Notes: generated from the sequence alone by a model not told the origin. DNA of 64,000 nt from Shimia haliotis (GCF_900114415.1 NZ_FOSZ01000001.1:558001-622000), one strand, 5' to 3'; counted from the first letter of the stretch, positions 1-8,879 are shown. A program made the numbers and translations.

Positions 1-465
1 CTCAAACCCCGAGCGGCCGGTGAAATAGGCGACGGGTGTGCCGTGCAGGTTGCCCGAAGAGGTCGATTGGGGCGTGTGGTAATCGGTGTGCGCATCAAGC
101 CAGAGCACAAAGAGCGGGCGGCCTTGAGTGGCGGCGTAATTGGCGACGCCGGACACGGTCCCCGCGGCCAGAACATGATCACCGCCCATAAAGATCGGCA
201 GGCCCTGCGTCATGGCCTCTTGTGCGGCCTCAGCCAGAGCTTTGGTCCAGGCGATTGTTTCATTGAGCGCGTGCGGCAATGGCGCGGTGTCCGGCGCAAA
301 AGGCGCAGGGCACACGTTGCCCAGATCGCGGACATCGTGGCCCAGATCAGAAAGGCTTTCGGCAAGCCCAGCGGTGCGATATGCATCCGGGCCCATAAGG
401 CACCCGCGGCTTTTTTTGCCGCTGTCAACGGGAGCGCCCAGCAATAAGCAACTGCGGTTGGTCAT
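1..465 (-). CDS. rocF: Arginase, 3' part cut by window edge
   Basis: Mn-dependent ureohydrolase that converts L-arginine to ornithine and urea in the cytoplasm. The visible 155 residues start MTNRSCLLLGAPVDSG and carry the family pattern in order: a GCLMGPDAYR segment near residue 22, the metal-site stretch GGDHV near residue 95, and the DAHTD metal-binding motif near residue 125. The C-terminal half, with the second metal cluster, lies beyond the window. The ATG at 465 is the only sensible start. The gene is divergent from an Lrp/AsnC-type regulator 121 bp away; this arrangement is typical of arginine catabolic genes controlled by their neighbour, which is an inference here. Confidence 0.93.
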   Translation of the reverse strand, partial: MTNRSCLLLGAPVDSGKKSRGCLMGPDAYRTAGLAESLSDLGHDVRDLGNVCPAPFAPDTAPLPHALNETIAWTKALAEAAQEAMTQGLPIFMGGDHVLAAGTVSGVANYAATQGRPLFVLWLDAHTDYHTPQSTSSGNLHGTPVAYFTGRSGFE

Positions 466-586
466 TCGTGATTCCTGTAAAAAACCGTAATTTGAGGCAG
501 GATGTTTCCGAAATGACTTGATTTGCACCCATCATTTTGCTCAAAGCGGAATAGCTTTTGACAAATCGGACGCAAGAGGTGCCGTA

Positions 587-1012
587 ATGGATGATATCGA
601 CCGCAAACTGATTTCGGCTCTGCGCCATGATGCGCGCGCGTCTTTGTCGGATCTGGCGATGGACCTCGGTGTGTCCCGTACCACAGTGCGCGGTCGAATC
701 GAACGGTTGCGGCAACGCGGGGATATCGTCGGATTTACGGTGGTTCTTCAAGAAGAAACCAAGACCGATCCGGTTCGGGGACTGATGCTGATTGGCATTG
801 AGGGACGGGGCACAGAGCGCATCATTCGCCAGTTGCACGGGCTTAAGGCGGTGCGGGCGATTCATTCGACAAACGGGCGCTGGGATTTGATCCTAGAGCT
901 GGGCACGCAGACATTGGACGAATTGGACGAGGTGTTGGGCCAGATCCGGCGTCTTGATGGTGTGTCCACCAGCGAGACCAACCTGCTTTTGTCTACAAAA
1001 AAGGCAGGTTGA
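587..1012 (+). CDS. Lrp/AsnC family transcriptional regulator
   Basis: 141-aa DNA-binding regulator. The start MDDIDRKLISALRHDAR is the canonical beginning of the AsnC helix-turn-helix; the upstream in-frame extension to 518 is not family-like, so 587 is chosen. The N-terminal HTH (about residues 1-60, with the recognition segment VSRTTVRGRIERL) is followed by the ligand-binding RAM/AsnC_trans_reg domain. It faces the arginase gene across a 121-bp intergenic region, so it probably controls arginine catabolism in response to arginine or ornithine. That role rests on position only. Confidence 0.92.
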   Translation: MDDIDRKLISALRHDARASLSDLAMDLGVSRTTVRGRIERLRQRGDIVGFTVVLQEETKTDPVRGLMLIGIEGRGTERIIRQLHGLKAVRAIHSTNGRWDLILELGTQTLDELDEVLGQIRRLDGVSTSETNLLLSTKKAG

Positions 1013-1027
1013 TCCCCGATTTTCGGT

Positions 1028-1507
1028 TCAGTTGGTGCGGCTGGCTGCGTAGAGCCAGAACACGGCAGCCCCTAAAGACATCAGCATGTTGTAGTTTGCC
1101 ATCGACAGGCCAAACAATTCCCAAGGGATTTCGTCACAACGTGCGATTGGTGCGGCCATGATCTGATTGAACAGATCGTCGGTAGAGCCTTCTAGCGACA
1201 TGGCGCTGGTGCAGCTTTCAGGACCGGCCCACCATTTGCGCTCGACGCCTGTGTGGTAGGCCGCGACAAAGCCGGAGGTCGCCGCGCCAAGGGCGCCGAT
1301 ATAGAGCCAGATTTGGCCACCAACAGCCAGTGCGAGTACGCCGGCGCCGCCGGCAACCCAATGTGGATAGCGCTGATAGTAGCAGAGTTTGCAGGGCGCC
1401 ATGCCGCCGATGTATTCAAAGCCCCAAGCGCCAAGGACCATGAAGACCGAGAAGGCAGTTAGCAGGGCAACCCATTGTTTTTTTGACAGAAGGTTCAGAT
1501 ATTTCAT
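1028..1507 (-). CDS. dsbB: DsbB-family disulfide bond formation protein
   Basis: 159-aa inner-membrane quinone reductase that reoxidises DsbA-type thiol oxidases. Four hydrophobic segments are visible. The first periplasmic loop has the CKLC active-site pair at residues 39-42 and the second loop has the partner cysteines near 99 (PESC) and 124 (ARCDE), which is the full redox set. The start ATG overlaps the TGA of the upstream DedA/YqaA-like gene by 4 bp, so the two are translationally coupled. No dsbA is next to it. LptD in this window has four periplasmic cysteines and is a plausible beneficiary. Confidence 0.93.
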   Translation of the reverse strand: MKYLNLLSKKQWVALLTAFSVFMVLGAWGFEYIGGMAPCKLCYYQRYPHWVAGGAGVLALAVGGQIWLYIGALGAATSGFVAAYHTGVERKWWAGPESCTSAMSLEGSTDDLFNQIMAAPIARCDEIPWELFGLSMANYNMLMSLGAAVFWLYAASRTN

Positions 1508-2082
1508 AGGTAACTCACGAGAAGATAGCTGCCGAACAGCAGCACGATAAAGACGGTGGCGACCAAGCCGAACCGTTTCTCGATGAAGTCGCGGATCGGT
1601 TCGCCAAAGTAGAAGAGCAGCGCTGCCACCAAATAAAAGCGAATGCCGCGCGCCAGAATGGATGTGGCCACAAAGGTGGCAAGCGGCATGCCGGTCCAGC
1701 CGGACATGATGGTGATGACTTTGTAGGGGAATGGCGTGACCCCTGCGCCAAGCACGGCCCAGAACCCGAAGTCGTTGAAACGGGTGTTGAATTCGCTCAT
1801 GGCGTGCGCCTTGCCCAGAGAAGCAAGAATGGGCTGGCCGATCTGTTCAAATGCGAATGCGCCGATCGCATAGCCCAAAAGCCCGCCAAGAACAGAAGAC
1901 ACCAGCGCGACTGTCGCAATGAGCCACGCCTTGCGCGGGGCGGCGAGAATCATCGGAATCATCAGGACATCGGGCGGAATCGGGAAGACCGAGCTTTCCA
2001 CAAAGCTCACAATGGCCAGCGCCCAAAGCGCTCGGGGGTGATCTGCCAGTCGCAATGTCCAGTCGTAGAGGCCGCGCAGCAT
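1504..2082 (-). CDS. DedA/YqaA-family membrane protein
   Basis: 192-aa integral membrane protein of the VTT/SNARE-associated (DedA-like, YqaA) superfamily, whose members are proposed lipid scramblases or half-transporters. The start MLRGLYDWTLRLADHP at 2082 is chosen because the longer reading frame runs into the tRNA-Leu gene. A conserved segment with FVESSVFPIPPDVLMIP near residues 25-41 and GAGVTPFPYKVITIMSG near residue 115 are family landmarks. It precedes dsbB with an ATGA overlap. Confidence 0.88.
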   Translation of the reverse strand: MLRGLYDWTLRLADHPRALWALAIVSFVESSVFPIPPDVLMIPMILAAPRKAWLIATVALVSSVLGGLLGYAIGAFAFEQIGQPILASLGKAHAMSEFNTRFNDFGFWAVLGAGVTPFPYKVITIMSGWTGMPLATFVATSILARGIRFYLVAALLFYFGEPIRDFIEKRFGLVATVFIVLLFGSYLLVSYL

Positions 2083-2246
2083 GGAGACTCCTTTGGTCCT
2101 TTGATGCAGAATGCCTAGGCTATCAGGCGACAAGTGCAAGCAAATTATGCGCGAAAATCGAGACAGACGACGCAGCAAAAAGAGCTGCAAAGTGGATGAG
2201 TTTTGGGCTGGACCTCGGAGAAAAGGTTGGATACATCCTCCGCAGT

Positions 2247-2332
2247 GCCCAAGTGGCGGAATGGTAGACGCAGGGGATTCAAAATCCCCCGCCAGCGATG
2301 GCGTGCCGGTTCGAGTCCGGCCTTGGGTACCA
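2247..2332 (+). tRNA. tRNA-Leu (anticodon CAA)
   Basis: 86-nt tRNA with CCA encoded. The acceptor stem GCCCAAG pairs with CTTGGGT, followed by A-CCA. The anticodon arm is GGGGA/TCCCC with loop TTCAAAA, giving anticodon CAA at 2280-2282. It has the long class-II variable arm expected of leucine tRNAs and a T arm containing GGTTCGAGTCC. Confidence 0.96.
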
Positions 2333-2570
2333 CCAAATCCTGCGCTTCGCAGAGATTTGCTCCGCAATCCCCGATTACCCCCCCGAGATGAGCGGGTTTG
2401 TGCGTGACGTCGCGCAGTGCGCGGTCTCTGTGTCGTTCAAGGGGTTTTGTGACGCCGCCAATATGTGCAACCCTGAGGCGCGCAGGCGGAATCCGGATTA
2501 AGCCGGATGTCTGTCGGATCGCGCCAGGGCTTATCAGCCCGGAGATACTCGCAAGGGAAATGCGTTCACA

Positions 2571-4007
2571 ATGAATATCCAGAACCCGCAAGCCGACGCC
2601 ACCGACGCGCTGAAGGTGCAGTTTGATCGACTGAAAATAGCATATGCGTCAGAGACCTATCCAACGCTCCAAACGCGGCTTGAAAGGTTATCGAAGCTCG
2701 ATTCGATGATTGCGGGCAATCAGGAAGCAATCATTGAAGCGCTTGACACCGATTTCGGCTGTCGTGCCCGCAGCGAAACGGTGCTGGCCGAGATCATCGG
2801 CACCCGTGGCGCGATTCATTACGCCAAGAAAAAGCTGCGTGGCTGGATGCAGCCAAGGCGGCGTGGCACGTCATTTTGGTCGTTGCCTGCGAAATCCTAT
2901 GCGCTTGCGCAGCCGCTGGGTGTGGTTGGTATCATGGCCCCTTGGAACTATTCGTTCAATCTGAGCCTTGCGCCCATCGTGGCGGCTTTGGCAGCGGGAA
3001 ACCGCGTGATGCTTAGCATGTCGGAAGAGACGCCGACGCTGTGTTCCCTGGTGCAAAGATTGATCGCGGAGTCGTTTGAGGCCGACCTTGTGGAGGTCGT
3101 TCAGGGCGGGGCTGTTGTGTCTCCGGCGTTTGCGCAGTTGCCGTTTGATCATTTGCTATTTACCGGCTCAACCCGCGTCGGACGCCTTGTTGCACAGGCT
3201 GCAGCGGCGAATTTGACGCCGGTCACACTGGAGTTGGGTGGCAAGTCACCGGCAATCGTGGCGGCTGACTATGACATCGCCGAAGCCGCGACTCGGATCA
3301 GTTGGGGCAAGACGTTCAACGCAGGCCAGACCTGTATCGCGCCGGATTATGCGTTTGTGCCCGCAGCGGAGCGTGATAGGTTTGCGGCGGCGGTTCTTGC
3401 GAAATTTGCCAAATCCTTCAGCGGTGTAGAGGATCCTGACCTGACTGCGATTGTGGCGGAGCGGTTTTATAACCGGTTGAACGAGCTTGTTGCTGAGGCA
3501 CAAAGCAAAGGTGCCACAATATTGCGTGTGGACGGACAGGAGCCGCGCGCGGTGGACGGTGTGTTCAAGTTTCCGCTGACGGTTGTTCTTGATCCGCCGC
3601 GTGACAGCGCGTTGATGCAAGAAGAGATTTTTGGCCCGATTTTGCCGGTGCTAACGTACGACAGCCTTGATGAGGTGGTTGAGTATGTTTCGGCGGGGGA
3701 GCGTCCGTTGTCGCTTTATGCCTTTACCAAGGATCAGGACGTGATCGCGCGTTTGCAGCGTGACACCGTGTCTGGCTCGTTCGGGGTGAACGAGACCTTG
3801 ATGCAGTTTGTTCAGGAAGATCTGGCCTTTGGCGGGGTCGGCGCGAGCGGGCAGGGTGCATATCACGGAAACGAAGGATTTGACACGTTTTCACATGTTA
3901 AATCGGTGTTTGTGCAACGCGGTTTTGGCTCGTTTACCGGACTGAAGCTGTTGCATCCGCCCTATGGGCGGCTATCACAGCGTGTGCTCAAGATGATGCA
4001 GGGCTGA
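2571..4007 (+). CDS. Coniferyl-aldehyde-dehydrogenase-type NAD(P) aldehyde dehydrogenase
   Basis: 478-aa aldehyde dehydrogenase, closest in feel to the CalB/ALDH3-like group that oxidises coniferyl or fatty aldehydes. Visible motifs: APWN at 123-126, ELGGKSP with the general base Glu221, and NAGQTC with the nucleophile Cys255. Oddity: the cofactor-binding Lys of the usual KPSE or KMSE motif is replaced, the stretch reading NRVMLSMSEE with Ser149 in the Lys position. The C-terminal tail is hydrophobic. It ends 4 bp from the convergent asparagine-synthetase-like gene and stands alone as a transcription unit. The substrate is inferred from family resemblance. Confidence 0.9.
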   Translation: MNIQNPQADATDALKVQFDRLKIAYASETYPTLQTRLERLSKLDSMIAGNQEAIIEALDTDFGCRARSETVLAEIIGTRGAIHYAKKKLRGWMQPRRRGTSFWSLPAKSYALAQPLGVVGIMAPWNYSFNLSLAPIVAALAAGNRVMLSMSEETPTLCSLVQRLIAESFEADLVEVVQGGAVVSPAFAQLPFDHLLFTGSTRVGRLVAQAAAANLTPVTLELGGKSPAIVAADYDIAEAATRISWGKTFNAGQTCIAPDYAFVPAAERDRFAAAVLAKFAKSFSGVEDPDLTAIVAERFYNRLNELVAEAQSKGATILRVDGQEPRAVDGVFKFPLTVVLDPPRDSALMQEEIFGPILPVLTYDSLDEVVEYVSAGERPLSLYAFTKDQDVIARLQRDTVSGSFGVNETLMQFVQEDLAFGGVGASGQGAYHGNEGFDTFSHVKSVFVQRGFGSFTGLKLLHPPYGRLSQRVLKMMQG

Positions 4008-4010
4008 GGA

Positions 4011-5609
4011 TCACTCAGCCGCTCGGCTAGGAAGCTCGGCGATTTTCTGTTCCAGAAAGTCGCGGGCGGGCACGCCGAGTTTGCGGGCGCGATAGGTGGC
4101 CGTGCCAACCAAAGGCACCTGATGCAGCGCCGGATTGGCACGCTTTATGATCGCATCATAAAGCAGCCCCCGTTTGCGATCCTTCCAAGGAACCTGCATC
4201 GCGGCTTCAAAGACGCGGCGATGATTGCCAGGCGGCAGATAAGTGTGGCTGGAGAAGCCGTAAAAGCTGCCTTGTGCCGGCGCCAGTGTGAGATCGAGAT
4301 AGGTAAGGTCGTGCAGATGCCGGTCGGCGTCCATCAGAAGGCTGGCGCGCCAGTCTTCAAGTTTCGACAGTTTGCGGGCGATATCCGCTTCGTCGCCAAG
4401 TGCAGTGCGTGTGTTGGTGAGTGCGTGCAGCATCTCGTCAGAGGGCGTGAGGTCATGGCGCGGCCAAACGCGGGCTGTGATGATCTCAAGGAAATTCCCC
4501 CGCAGCCAGATGTTCCCCTGACGCAATTGGCGTGCATAGCCACGTTGCCACCAGGCATCACCCAAATGCGAAAGGCCGGAGCCGAGCGCAAAGCGGTGAC
4601 GTGTCCGCATCGCAGAGTTGCGGTTGGTCATAAAGGTGCCTTTGGGGCCGCTGTCTGCGATTTGGCCGAAGAAAGGTCGGCCTAATGTGTCGGCAAGCAC
4701 CTCGGACACGCGCACATCCAGCGTGCCAATCCAGTTGGTGGCGTATGCGTAAAGCTCTGTGTCCGTGCGCGCGAGATCCGGCGCACAGGCCAGCAACATG
4801 CGGCTGTCGTGGCCGCCCGAGATCGCGAAATAACCGGGGCCGATGGTACAGAAGGCCAACATCATGTCCTGAAGTGCCGAAACGATTGTGTCCGCTGCTT
4901 CGTCGACGGAGAGATCAGGCATATCGGGGTTGGGAGACCAGAAGCGATGCTCGGTCAGGGTGCCGATGTCGAGTGCGCGGTTTGCGAAGAGGCGGCGCAG
5001 GTGGCGGTCGGGTGTGGAGCCGAAGCCGTAGCCGCCGACGGGTGTATCCGGATCAAACTCGGGAAGGAGCTTTTTCAGACCTTTGTTGGAGAGCAATTCA
5101 TCCGGCGGACGGCACTCCGGATCGGGGTCAATGTCGCGCTCAAGACACAGCAGGATCGTGGATGCTATGATGCCGGAATTAGGGTCGTAGACCAGTCCAA
5201 GCGCGCCCGCGGGATCGGGGTAGATTTTGCGGTGCTTGCGCTCAGGCAGGTCGGTGAAAACAAGAAACCGTCCGCCAAGGTATGTGACCCAACGTTCAAT
5301 TTTTTCAACAGCATCAAGGTCTTGAGCGGAAAGGTCGAGTTTTTCGACGCCCTTCAGGATATAACCGTCTTCGCCCATGGCATAGCCCAAAATCAGCCCG
5401 ATGGCGGTGCCGTCGCGGTCGGTGATTTCGGTCACCGGGAGCGCTTCGTGGGTGTGCAATACCTGATCGGCAAACGGGCGGGTCACAAAGCCCGGAAGCG
5501 CGCGCTCGGCTTTGGAGAGCACAAATTGGAACCGGAACGCCAGCGAAAACCCGACGCCCAGTTCGGAGCAATATGTCTGTCCCAGTAAAGAGGCCTGTGC
5601 TGCTGTCAT
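4011..5609 (-). CDS. Asparagine-synthetase-like PP-loop ATPase, function unknown
   Basis: 532-aa protein with an ATP-pyrophosphatase PP-loop, SGGHDSR at residues 264-270, in the position it has in the synthetase domain of AsnB-like enzymes. The N-terminal ~250 residues include GGRFLVF and YDPNSGIIAS, which resemble the fold of the class II glutaminase half, but there is no Cys2, so it should not use glutamine that way. Such proteins amidate or adenylate varied substrates (asparagine, beta-lactam and lasso-peptide enzymes). No precursor peptide or biosynthetic partner is adjacent, so I assign no substrate. A triple 11-bp direct repeat lies 70-102 bp upstream of the start. Confidence 0.7.
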   Translation of the reverse strand: MTAAQASLLGQTYCSELGVGFSLAFRFQFVLSKAERALPGFVTRPFADQVLHTHEALPVTEITDRDGTAIGLILGYAMGEDGYILKGVEKLDLSAQDLDAVEKIERWVTYLGGRFLVFTDLPERKHRKIYPDPAGALGLVYDPNSGIIASTILLCLERDIDPDPECRPPDELLSNKGLKKLLPEFDPDTPVGGYGFGSTPDRHLRRLFANRALDIGTLTEHRFWSPNPDMPDLSVDEAADTIVSALQDMMLAFCTIGPGYFAISGGHDSRMLLACAPDLARTDTELYAYATNWIGTLDVRVSEVLADTLGRPFFGQIADSGPKGTFMTNRNSAMRTRHRFALGSGLSHLGDAWWQRGYARQLRQGNIWLRGNFLEIITARVWPRHDLTPSDEMLHALTNTRTALGDEADIARKLSKLEDWRASLLMDADRHLHDLTYLDLTLAPAQGSFYGFSSHTYLPPGNHRRVFEAAMQVPWKDRKRGLLYDAIIKRANPALHQVPLVGTATYRARKLGVPARDFLEQKIAELPSRAAE

Positions 5610-5678
5610 GGTCCGGTTCTGACTCTGATTGTTGGACGCAAGATGCCACAGGGGTGCCCTGTCGGAAAGTAGTTTTAC

Positions 5679-5711
5679 GTCGGTATCATGTCGGTATGTC
5701 GTCGGTGCGAC
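5679..5711 (-). promoter_or_regulatory. Triple 11-bp direct-repeat element, copy 1
   Basis: Three direct repeats with exact 11-bp period begin at 5679, 5690 and 5701 (plus-strand GTCGGTAT, GTCGGTAT, GTCGGTGC). On the minus strand, the sense strand of the downstream gene, the units end in ATACCGAC, ATACCGAC and the degenerate CACCGAC. The element lies 70 bp upstream of the asparagine-synthetase-like start and overlaps the last codons and stop of the MobA-like gene. The same arrangement occurs at 17938 and 62415. A cooperative regulator binding one DNA face is inferred. Confidence 0.6.
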
Positions 5712-6291
5712 TGGCTCGCCAGCGGGCCCAATCCGTCGGTGTGTCCAGATCGGTCAGAGCATGATTGGCCGGCAACGGGACAGGGATGATTTGGTCCTTG
5801 TTCGCGGCCAGAACAGCGCGTGCGCCAGAGTCACCGGAGAGGGTGAGCAGGTCGGGAAAAAGCGCTGACGGAAAGACAACGGGGTGCCCTGGTTTGCCTT
5901 CAGAAGATGTGGCGCGCAGGATCGCGGTCGGGGTTTTGGATTGAGCGGTGCGCATGGTGGCAAGATCGTCGGCTGTGATGTCGGGCATATCGGCGGGCAG
6001 GATCATTGCTGCGGTCGCTGACACAGGGAGGGCCGCGACGCCTGCCCGTAGCGAATGCGCCATACCGAGGTGGGCGTCATGGGCTTGGACAGGTGTCAGT
6101 GGCAAACCGTCAAGCGCGGCTGCACGGTCGGGTCTGTCTGGAGGCAGGACAACAAACACCGGTGCACCTGTGGTCTGGGCGCGTTTCACCATGGTACGCA
6201 GCAAGGGCGCGCCGTCGACCGCTTCCATCAGTTTGTCGCGGTCGCCCATGCGGGATGAGCGGCCAGCGGCGAGGAGGAGAATGGCGAGCAT
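5686..6291 (-). CDS. MobA-like molybdenum-cofactor nucleotidyltransferase family protein
   Basis: 201-aa NTP transferase of the MobA/MocA type, which attaches CMP or GMP to molybdopterin. The N-terminal nucleotide-binding signature LLAAGRSSRMGDRDKL is at residues 6-21, and LPADMPDI near residue 99 is the metal-binding Asp region. In this group of bacteria such genes usually sit beside xanthine or CO dehydrogenase-type molybdoenzymes, but none is seen here. The last residues (TDDIPT) are encoded inside the triple direct repeat, so a few C-terminal codons double as regulatory DNA. Confidence 0.85.
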   Translation of the reverse strand: MLAILLLAAGRSSRMGDRDKLMEAVDGAPLLRTMVKRAQTTGAPVFVVLPPDRPDRAAALDGLPLTPVQAHDAHLGMAHSLRAGVAALPVSATAAMILPADMPDITADDLATMRTAQSKTPTAILRATSSEGKPGHPVVFPSALFPDLLTLSGDSGARAVLAANKDQIIPVPLPANHALTDLDTPTDWARWRASRTDDIPT

Positions 6292-6315
6292 TTTGCGGTC
6301 CCTGATTGGTCGCGC

Positions 6316-8733
6316 TTACCCTCGCATTCTTGCGCCGTCGGCGTCAAACAGCGGCTCGGTGATCATGCGGGCCTTGTGCATCTGGCCGAGGATTTCGATT
6401 TCTACCTCCAGACCATCGGTGATGCGATCGACGGGCAAGAAGCCTTGGGCGATGGATTTTTTCGCGTGGTGGGAGTAGCCGCCGGAGGTGCAAAAACCAA
6501 CCACGTCGCCGTCGAGCCAGATCGGTTCGTAGGCGTTCACGTCGGCATTGTCAGCGTTGACCTCAAAGGCGCAGAGGCGGCGGGCGGGGCCGTTGGCGCG
6601 GTCGGCCTCGGCTGCGGCGCGACCAATGAAGTCACTGTTTTTCTTGAAGGAAATGAAGCGGTCCATGCCTGTTTCCGCTGCTGTGTAGTCAGGCGAGAAT
6701 TCCGACAGCCAGCTGCCGAAGAATTTGTCGAGCCGCAGAGACATCATGGCCCGCATGCCGAAGGGGCGCATGCCGTGCGGTTGGCCTGCGGTCCAAAGCG
6801 TGTCCCAAAGCGCGCGTTGCGCCATAGGATCGCAGTAGATTTCAAAGCCAAGATCACCTGTGTAGCTGACGCGCTGCACAAGGCAGTCGACAAGGCCGAT
6901 GGTGATCTGGCGCACGTCCATGAATTTCATCGAGGCAACGTCGTCGCGGGTGCAAGCGGCGAGCACGTCGCGGGCTTTGGGGCCTGCGATCTGGAAACCT
7001 GTCAGACGGTCCGAGACATTGGCGACTTTGACGCCTTCGGCCTCGTTCTGTTCAAACCAGCGCATGTGGTAGGCTTGCGAGCCGTATGAGGCGGTGAGTT
7101 GGAAGGCGTGATCCGAGAGGCAACTTACGGTGAAATCTCCGATCAGGCGGCCTTTGGGCGACAGCATTGGAGTGAGGCTTAGGCGGCCGGGTTTGGGGAT
7201 GCGACCTGCCATGATGCGGTCGAGCCAATCACGAGCATTGGAGCCGGTGACGATGTATTTTCCAAAGTTGTGAACCTCATTGATTCCAACGGCTTGCCGG
7301 ACAGTGTTCACCTCGCGCGCGGTGGCCTCAAAGGCGTTTGAGCGGCGGAAGGATGGGGTTTCGAAGCGTGGTTCGTCGCCTTCGGCAAAGTAGTTCACGA
7401 CCTCCAAGCCGTATTGATGACCCCAGACCGCGCCGAGTTTGTCAAAGACGTCATACATGGGCGTTTGACGGAACGGGCGCGCGGCGGGGAGTTCTTCGTT
7501 CGGGTAGGAGACCGAGAAGCGTTTTTGGTAGTTCTCAATAACCTTCGGACGGGTGTAGCCAGGGGTGATCCAGTCGCCAAAGCGGGCGCAATCCATGGCG
7601 AAGGTGTCGCGCTCGCATTCGCCCTCGATCATCCATTGCGCCAGCATAAGGCCAACGCCGCCGCCTTGTGAGAACCCTGCCATCACTGCGCAGGCCGACC
7701 AGTAGTTGCGCATGCCCGGCACAGGGCCGACCAGCGGGTTGCCGTCAGGCGCAAAGGTGAACGGGCCGTGGATCACGGATTTGATGCCGGCTGTTTCTAG
7801 GTCAGGGAAGCGTTTGTAAGCAAAATCAATGCTGTCCTCGATTTTGTCAAAGTCATCGGGCAGGAGTTCGTGACCGAAATCCCAAGGGGTGCCGTCCACC
7901 GCCCACGGGCGGCAGGGCTGTTCGTAAAACCCGATGCAAAGACCTTTGCCTTCCTGCCTCAGATAGCTTTCGCCTGCGGGATCCATGACGTGCGGGTGTT
8001 CATGGCCATCCTTCATCATGTCGACGATCAGCGGGACGTCTTCGGTCACCAGATACTGGTGTTCCATCGGGTGCAGCGGGAAATAGACGCCTGCCATGGC
8101 GCCGACCTCACGCGCCCAAAGGCCACCGGCGTTGACCACATGTTCGGTGTGGATGGTGCCTTTGTCGGTGACAACGTCCCACGTGCCATCGGCGCGCTGG
8201 TTGGTTTCAATGACTTTGGTGTGGGTCTCGACCGTCGCGCCGCCCATGCGCGCGGCCTTGGCATAAGCATGCGTTGTGCCGGATGGGTCAAGGTGGCCAT
8301 CCAGTGGATCATAAAGCGCGCCTATGATGCCGTCGATGTTTGTCACTGGCGCGATTTTTTTTACTTCTTCGGGAGTTACGATCTCTGTTTCAAGTCCCAT
8401 GAAGCGGTGCTTGGCGCGTTCTGCGACAAGCATGTCGAACCGATCCTGATTGTCGGCCAAGGTCACGCCGCCCACGTGGTGCAACCCGCAGGACATGCCG
8501 GTGATCTCTTCCAACTCCTTGTAAAGCCGGATGGTGTAGCCCTGCAGCGCGGCCATGTTGGTGTCGCCGTTGAGTGTGTGAAACCCGCCCGCAGCGTGCC
8601 AAGTAGAACCGGATGTCAGTTCCGAGCGTTCCAGCAGCATGACGTCGGACCAGCCGAGTTTGGTCAGGTGATAAAGCACCGAGCAGCCAACAACGCCGCC
8701 TCCGATCACAACAACGCGGGTGGTGGATTTCAT
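6316..8733 (-). CDS. FAD-dependent oxidoreductase/GcvT protein (dimethylglycine/sarcosine dehydrogenase type), copy A
   Basis: 805-aa two-part enzyme. The N-terminal DAO domain has the FAD-binding GGGVVG at 11-16 and SGSTWHAAGG at 41-50, where the His corresponds to the residue that covalently binds FAD in dimethylglycine dehydrogenases. The C-terminal half (from about residue 420) is a GcvT-like aminomethyl/folate domain with its barrel. Such enzymes demethylate glycine-betaine breakdown products and pass the C1 unit to tetrahydrofolate. The start at 8733 (MKSTTRVVVIGG) is chosen over the long upstream extension. It is divergent from a close paralogue 146 bp away. Substrate not provable from sequence. 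Confidence 0.92.
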   Translation of the reverse strand: MKSTTRVVVIGGGVVGCSVLYHLTKLGWSDVMLLERSELTSGSTWHAAGGFHTLNGDTNMAALQGYTIRLYKELEEITGMSCGLHHVGGVTLADNQDRFDMLVAERAKHRFMGLETEIVTPEEVKKIAPVTNIDGIIGALYDPLDGHLDPSGTTHAYAKAARMGGATVETHTKVIETNQRADGTWDVVTDKGTIHTEHVVNAGGLWAREVGAMAGVYFPLHPMEHQYLVTEDVPLIVDMMKDGHEHPHVMDPAGESYLRQEGKGLCIGFYEQPCRPWAVDGTPWDFGHELLPDDFDKIEDSIDFAYKRFPDLETAGIKSVIHGPFTFAPDGNPLVGPVPGMRNYWSACAVMAGFSQGGGVGLMLAQWMIEGECERDTFAMDCARFGDWITPGYTRPKVIENYQKRFSVSYPNEELPAARPFRQTPMYDVFDKLGAVWGHQYGLEVVNYFAEGDEPRFETPSFRRSNAFEATAREVNTVRQAVGINEVHNFGKYIVTGSNARDWLDRIMAGRIPKPGRLSLTPMLSPKGRLIGDFTVSCLSDHAFQLTASYGSQAYHMRWFEQNEAEGVKVANVSDRLTGFQIAGPKARDVLAACTRDDVASMKFMDVRQITIGLVDCLVQRVSYTGDLGFEIYCDPMAQRALWDTLWTAGQPHGMRPFGMRAMMSLRLDKFFGSWLSEFSPDYTAAETGMDRFISFKKNSDFIGRAAAEADRANGPARRLCAFEVNADNADVNAYEPIWLDGDVVGFCTSGGYSHHAKKSIAQGFLPVDRITDGLEVEIEILGQMHKARMITEPLFDADGARMRG

Positions 8734-8797
8734 GGGAACGCCTCCGATTGTGGGTGGGATCATGAAACGGGTGGGATGGGCGTGGGGCAAGTTAAAA

Positions 8798-8816
8798 TGC
8801 GACAGGAATGGTCGCA
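8798..8816. promoter_or_regulatory. Palindrome between the divergent FAD/GcvT genes
   Basis: Perfect 6-bp inverted repeat TGCGAC / GTCGCA separated by 7 bp (total 19 bp) in the middle of the 146-bp divergent promoter region. The size and position suit an operator shared by both genes. No regulator gene is adjacent, and the binding protein is unknown. Confidence 0.45.
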
Positions 8817-8879
8817 AAGGGGCAATTTGGCGCGCGATTGGCGCGTCAGGCTTGGGGGAGCAGACACAGGGAGAGCGAG

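Noticed and set aside
2333-2570. Gene or riboswitch between tRNA-Leu and the aldehyde dehydrogenase
   Set aside because: Only a weak CTGCG/CGCAG hairpin and a run of C were seen; no coding pattern or known leader structure.
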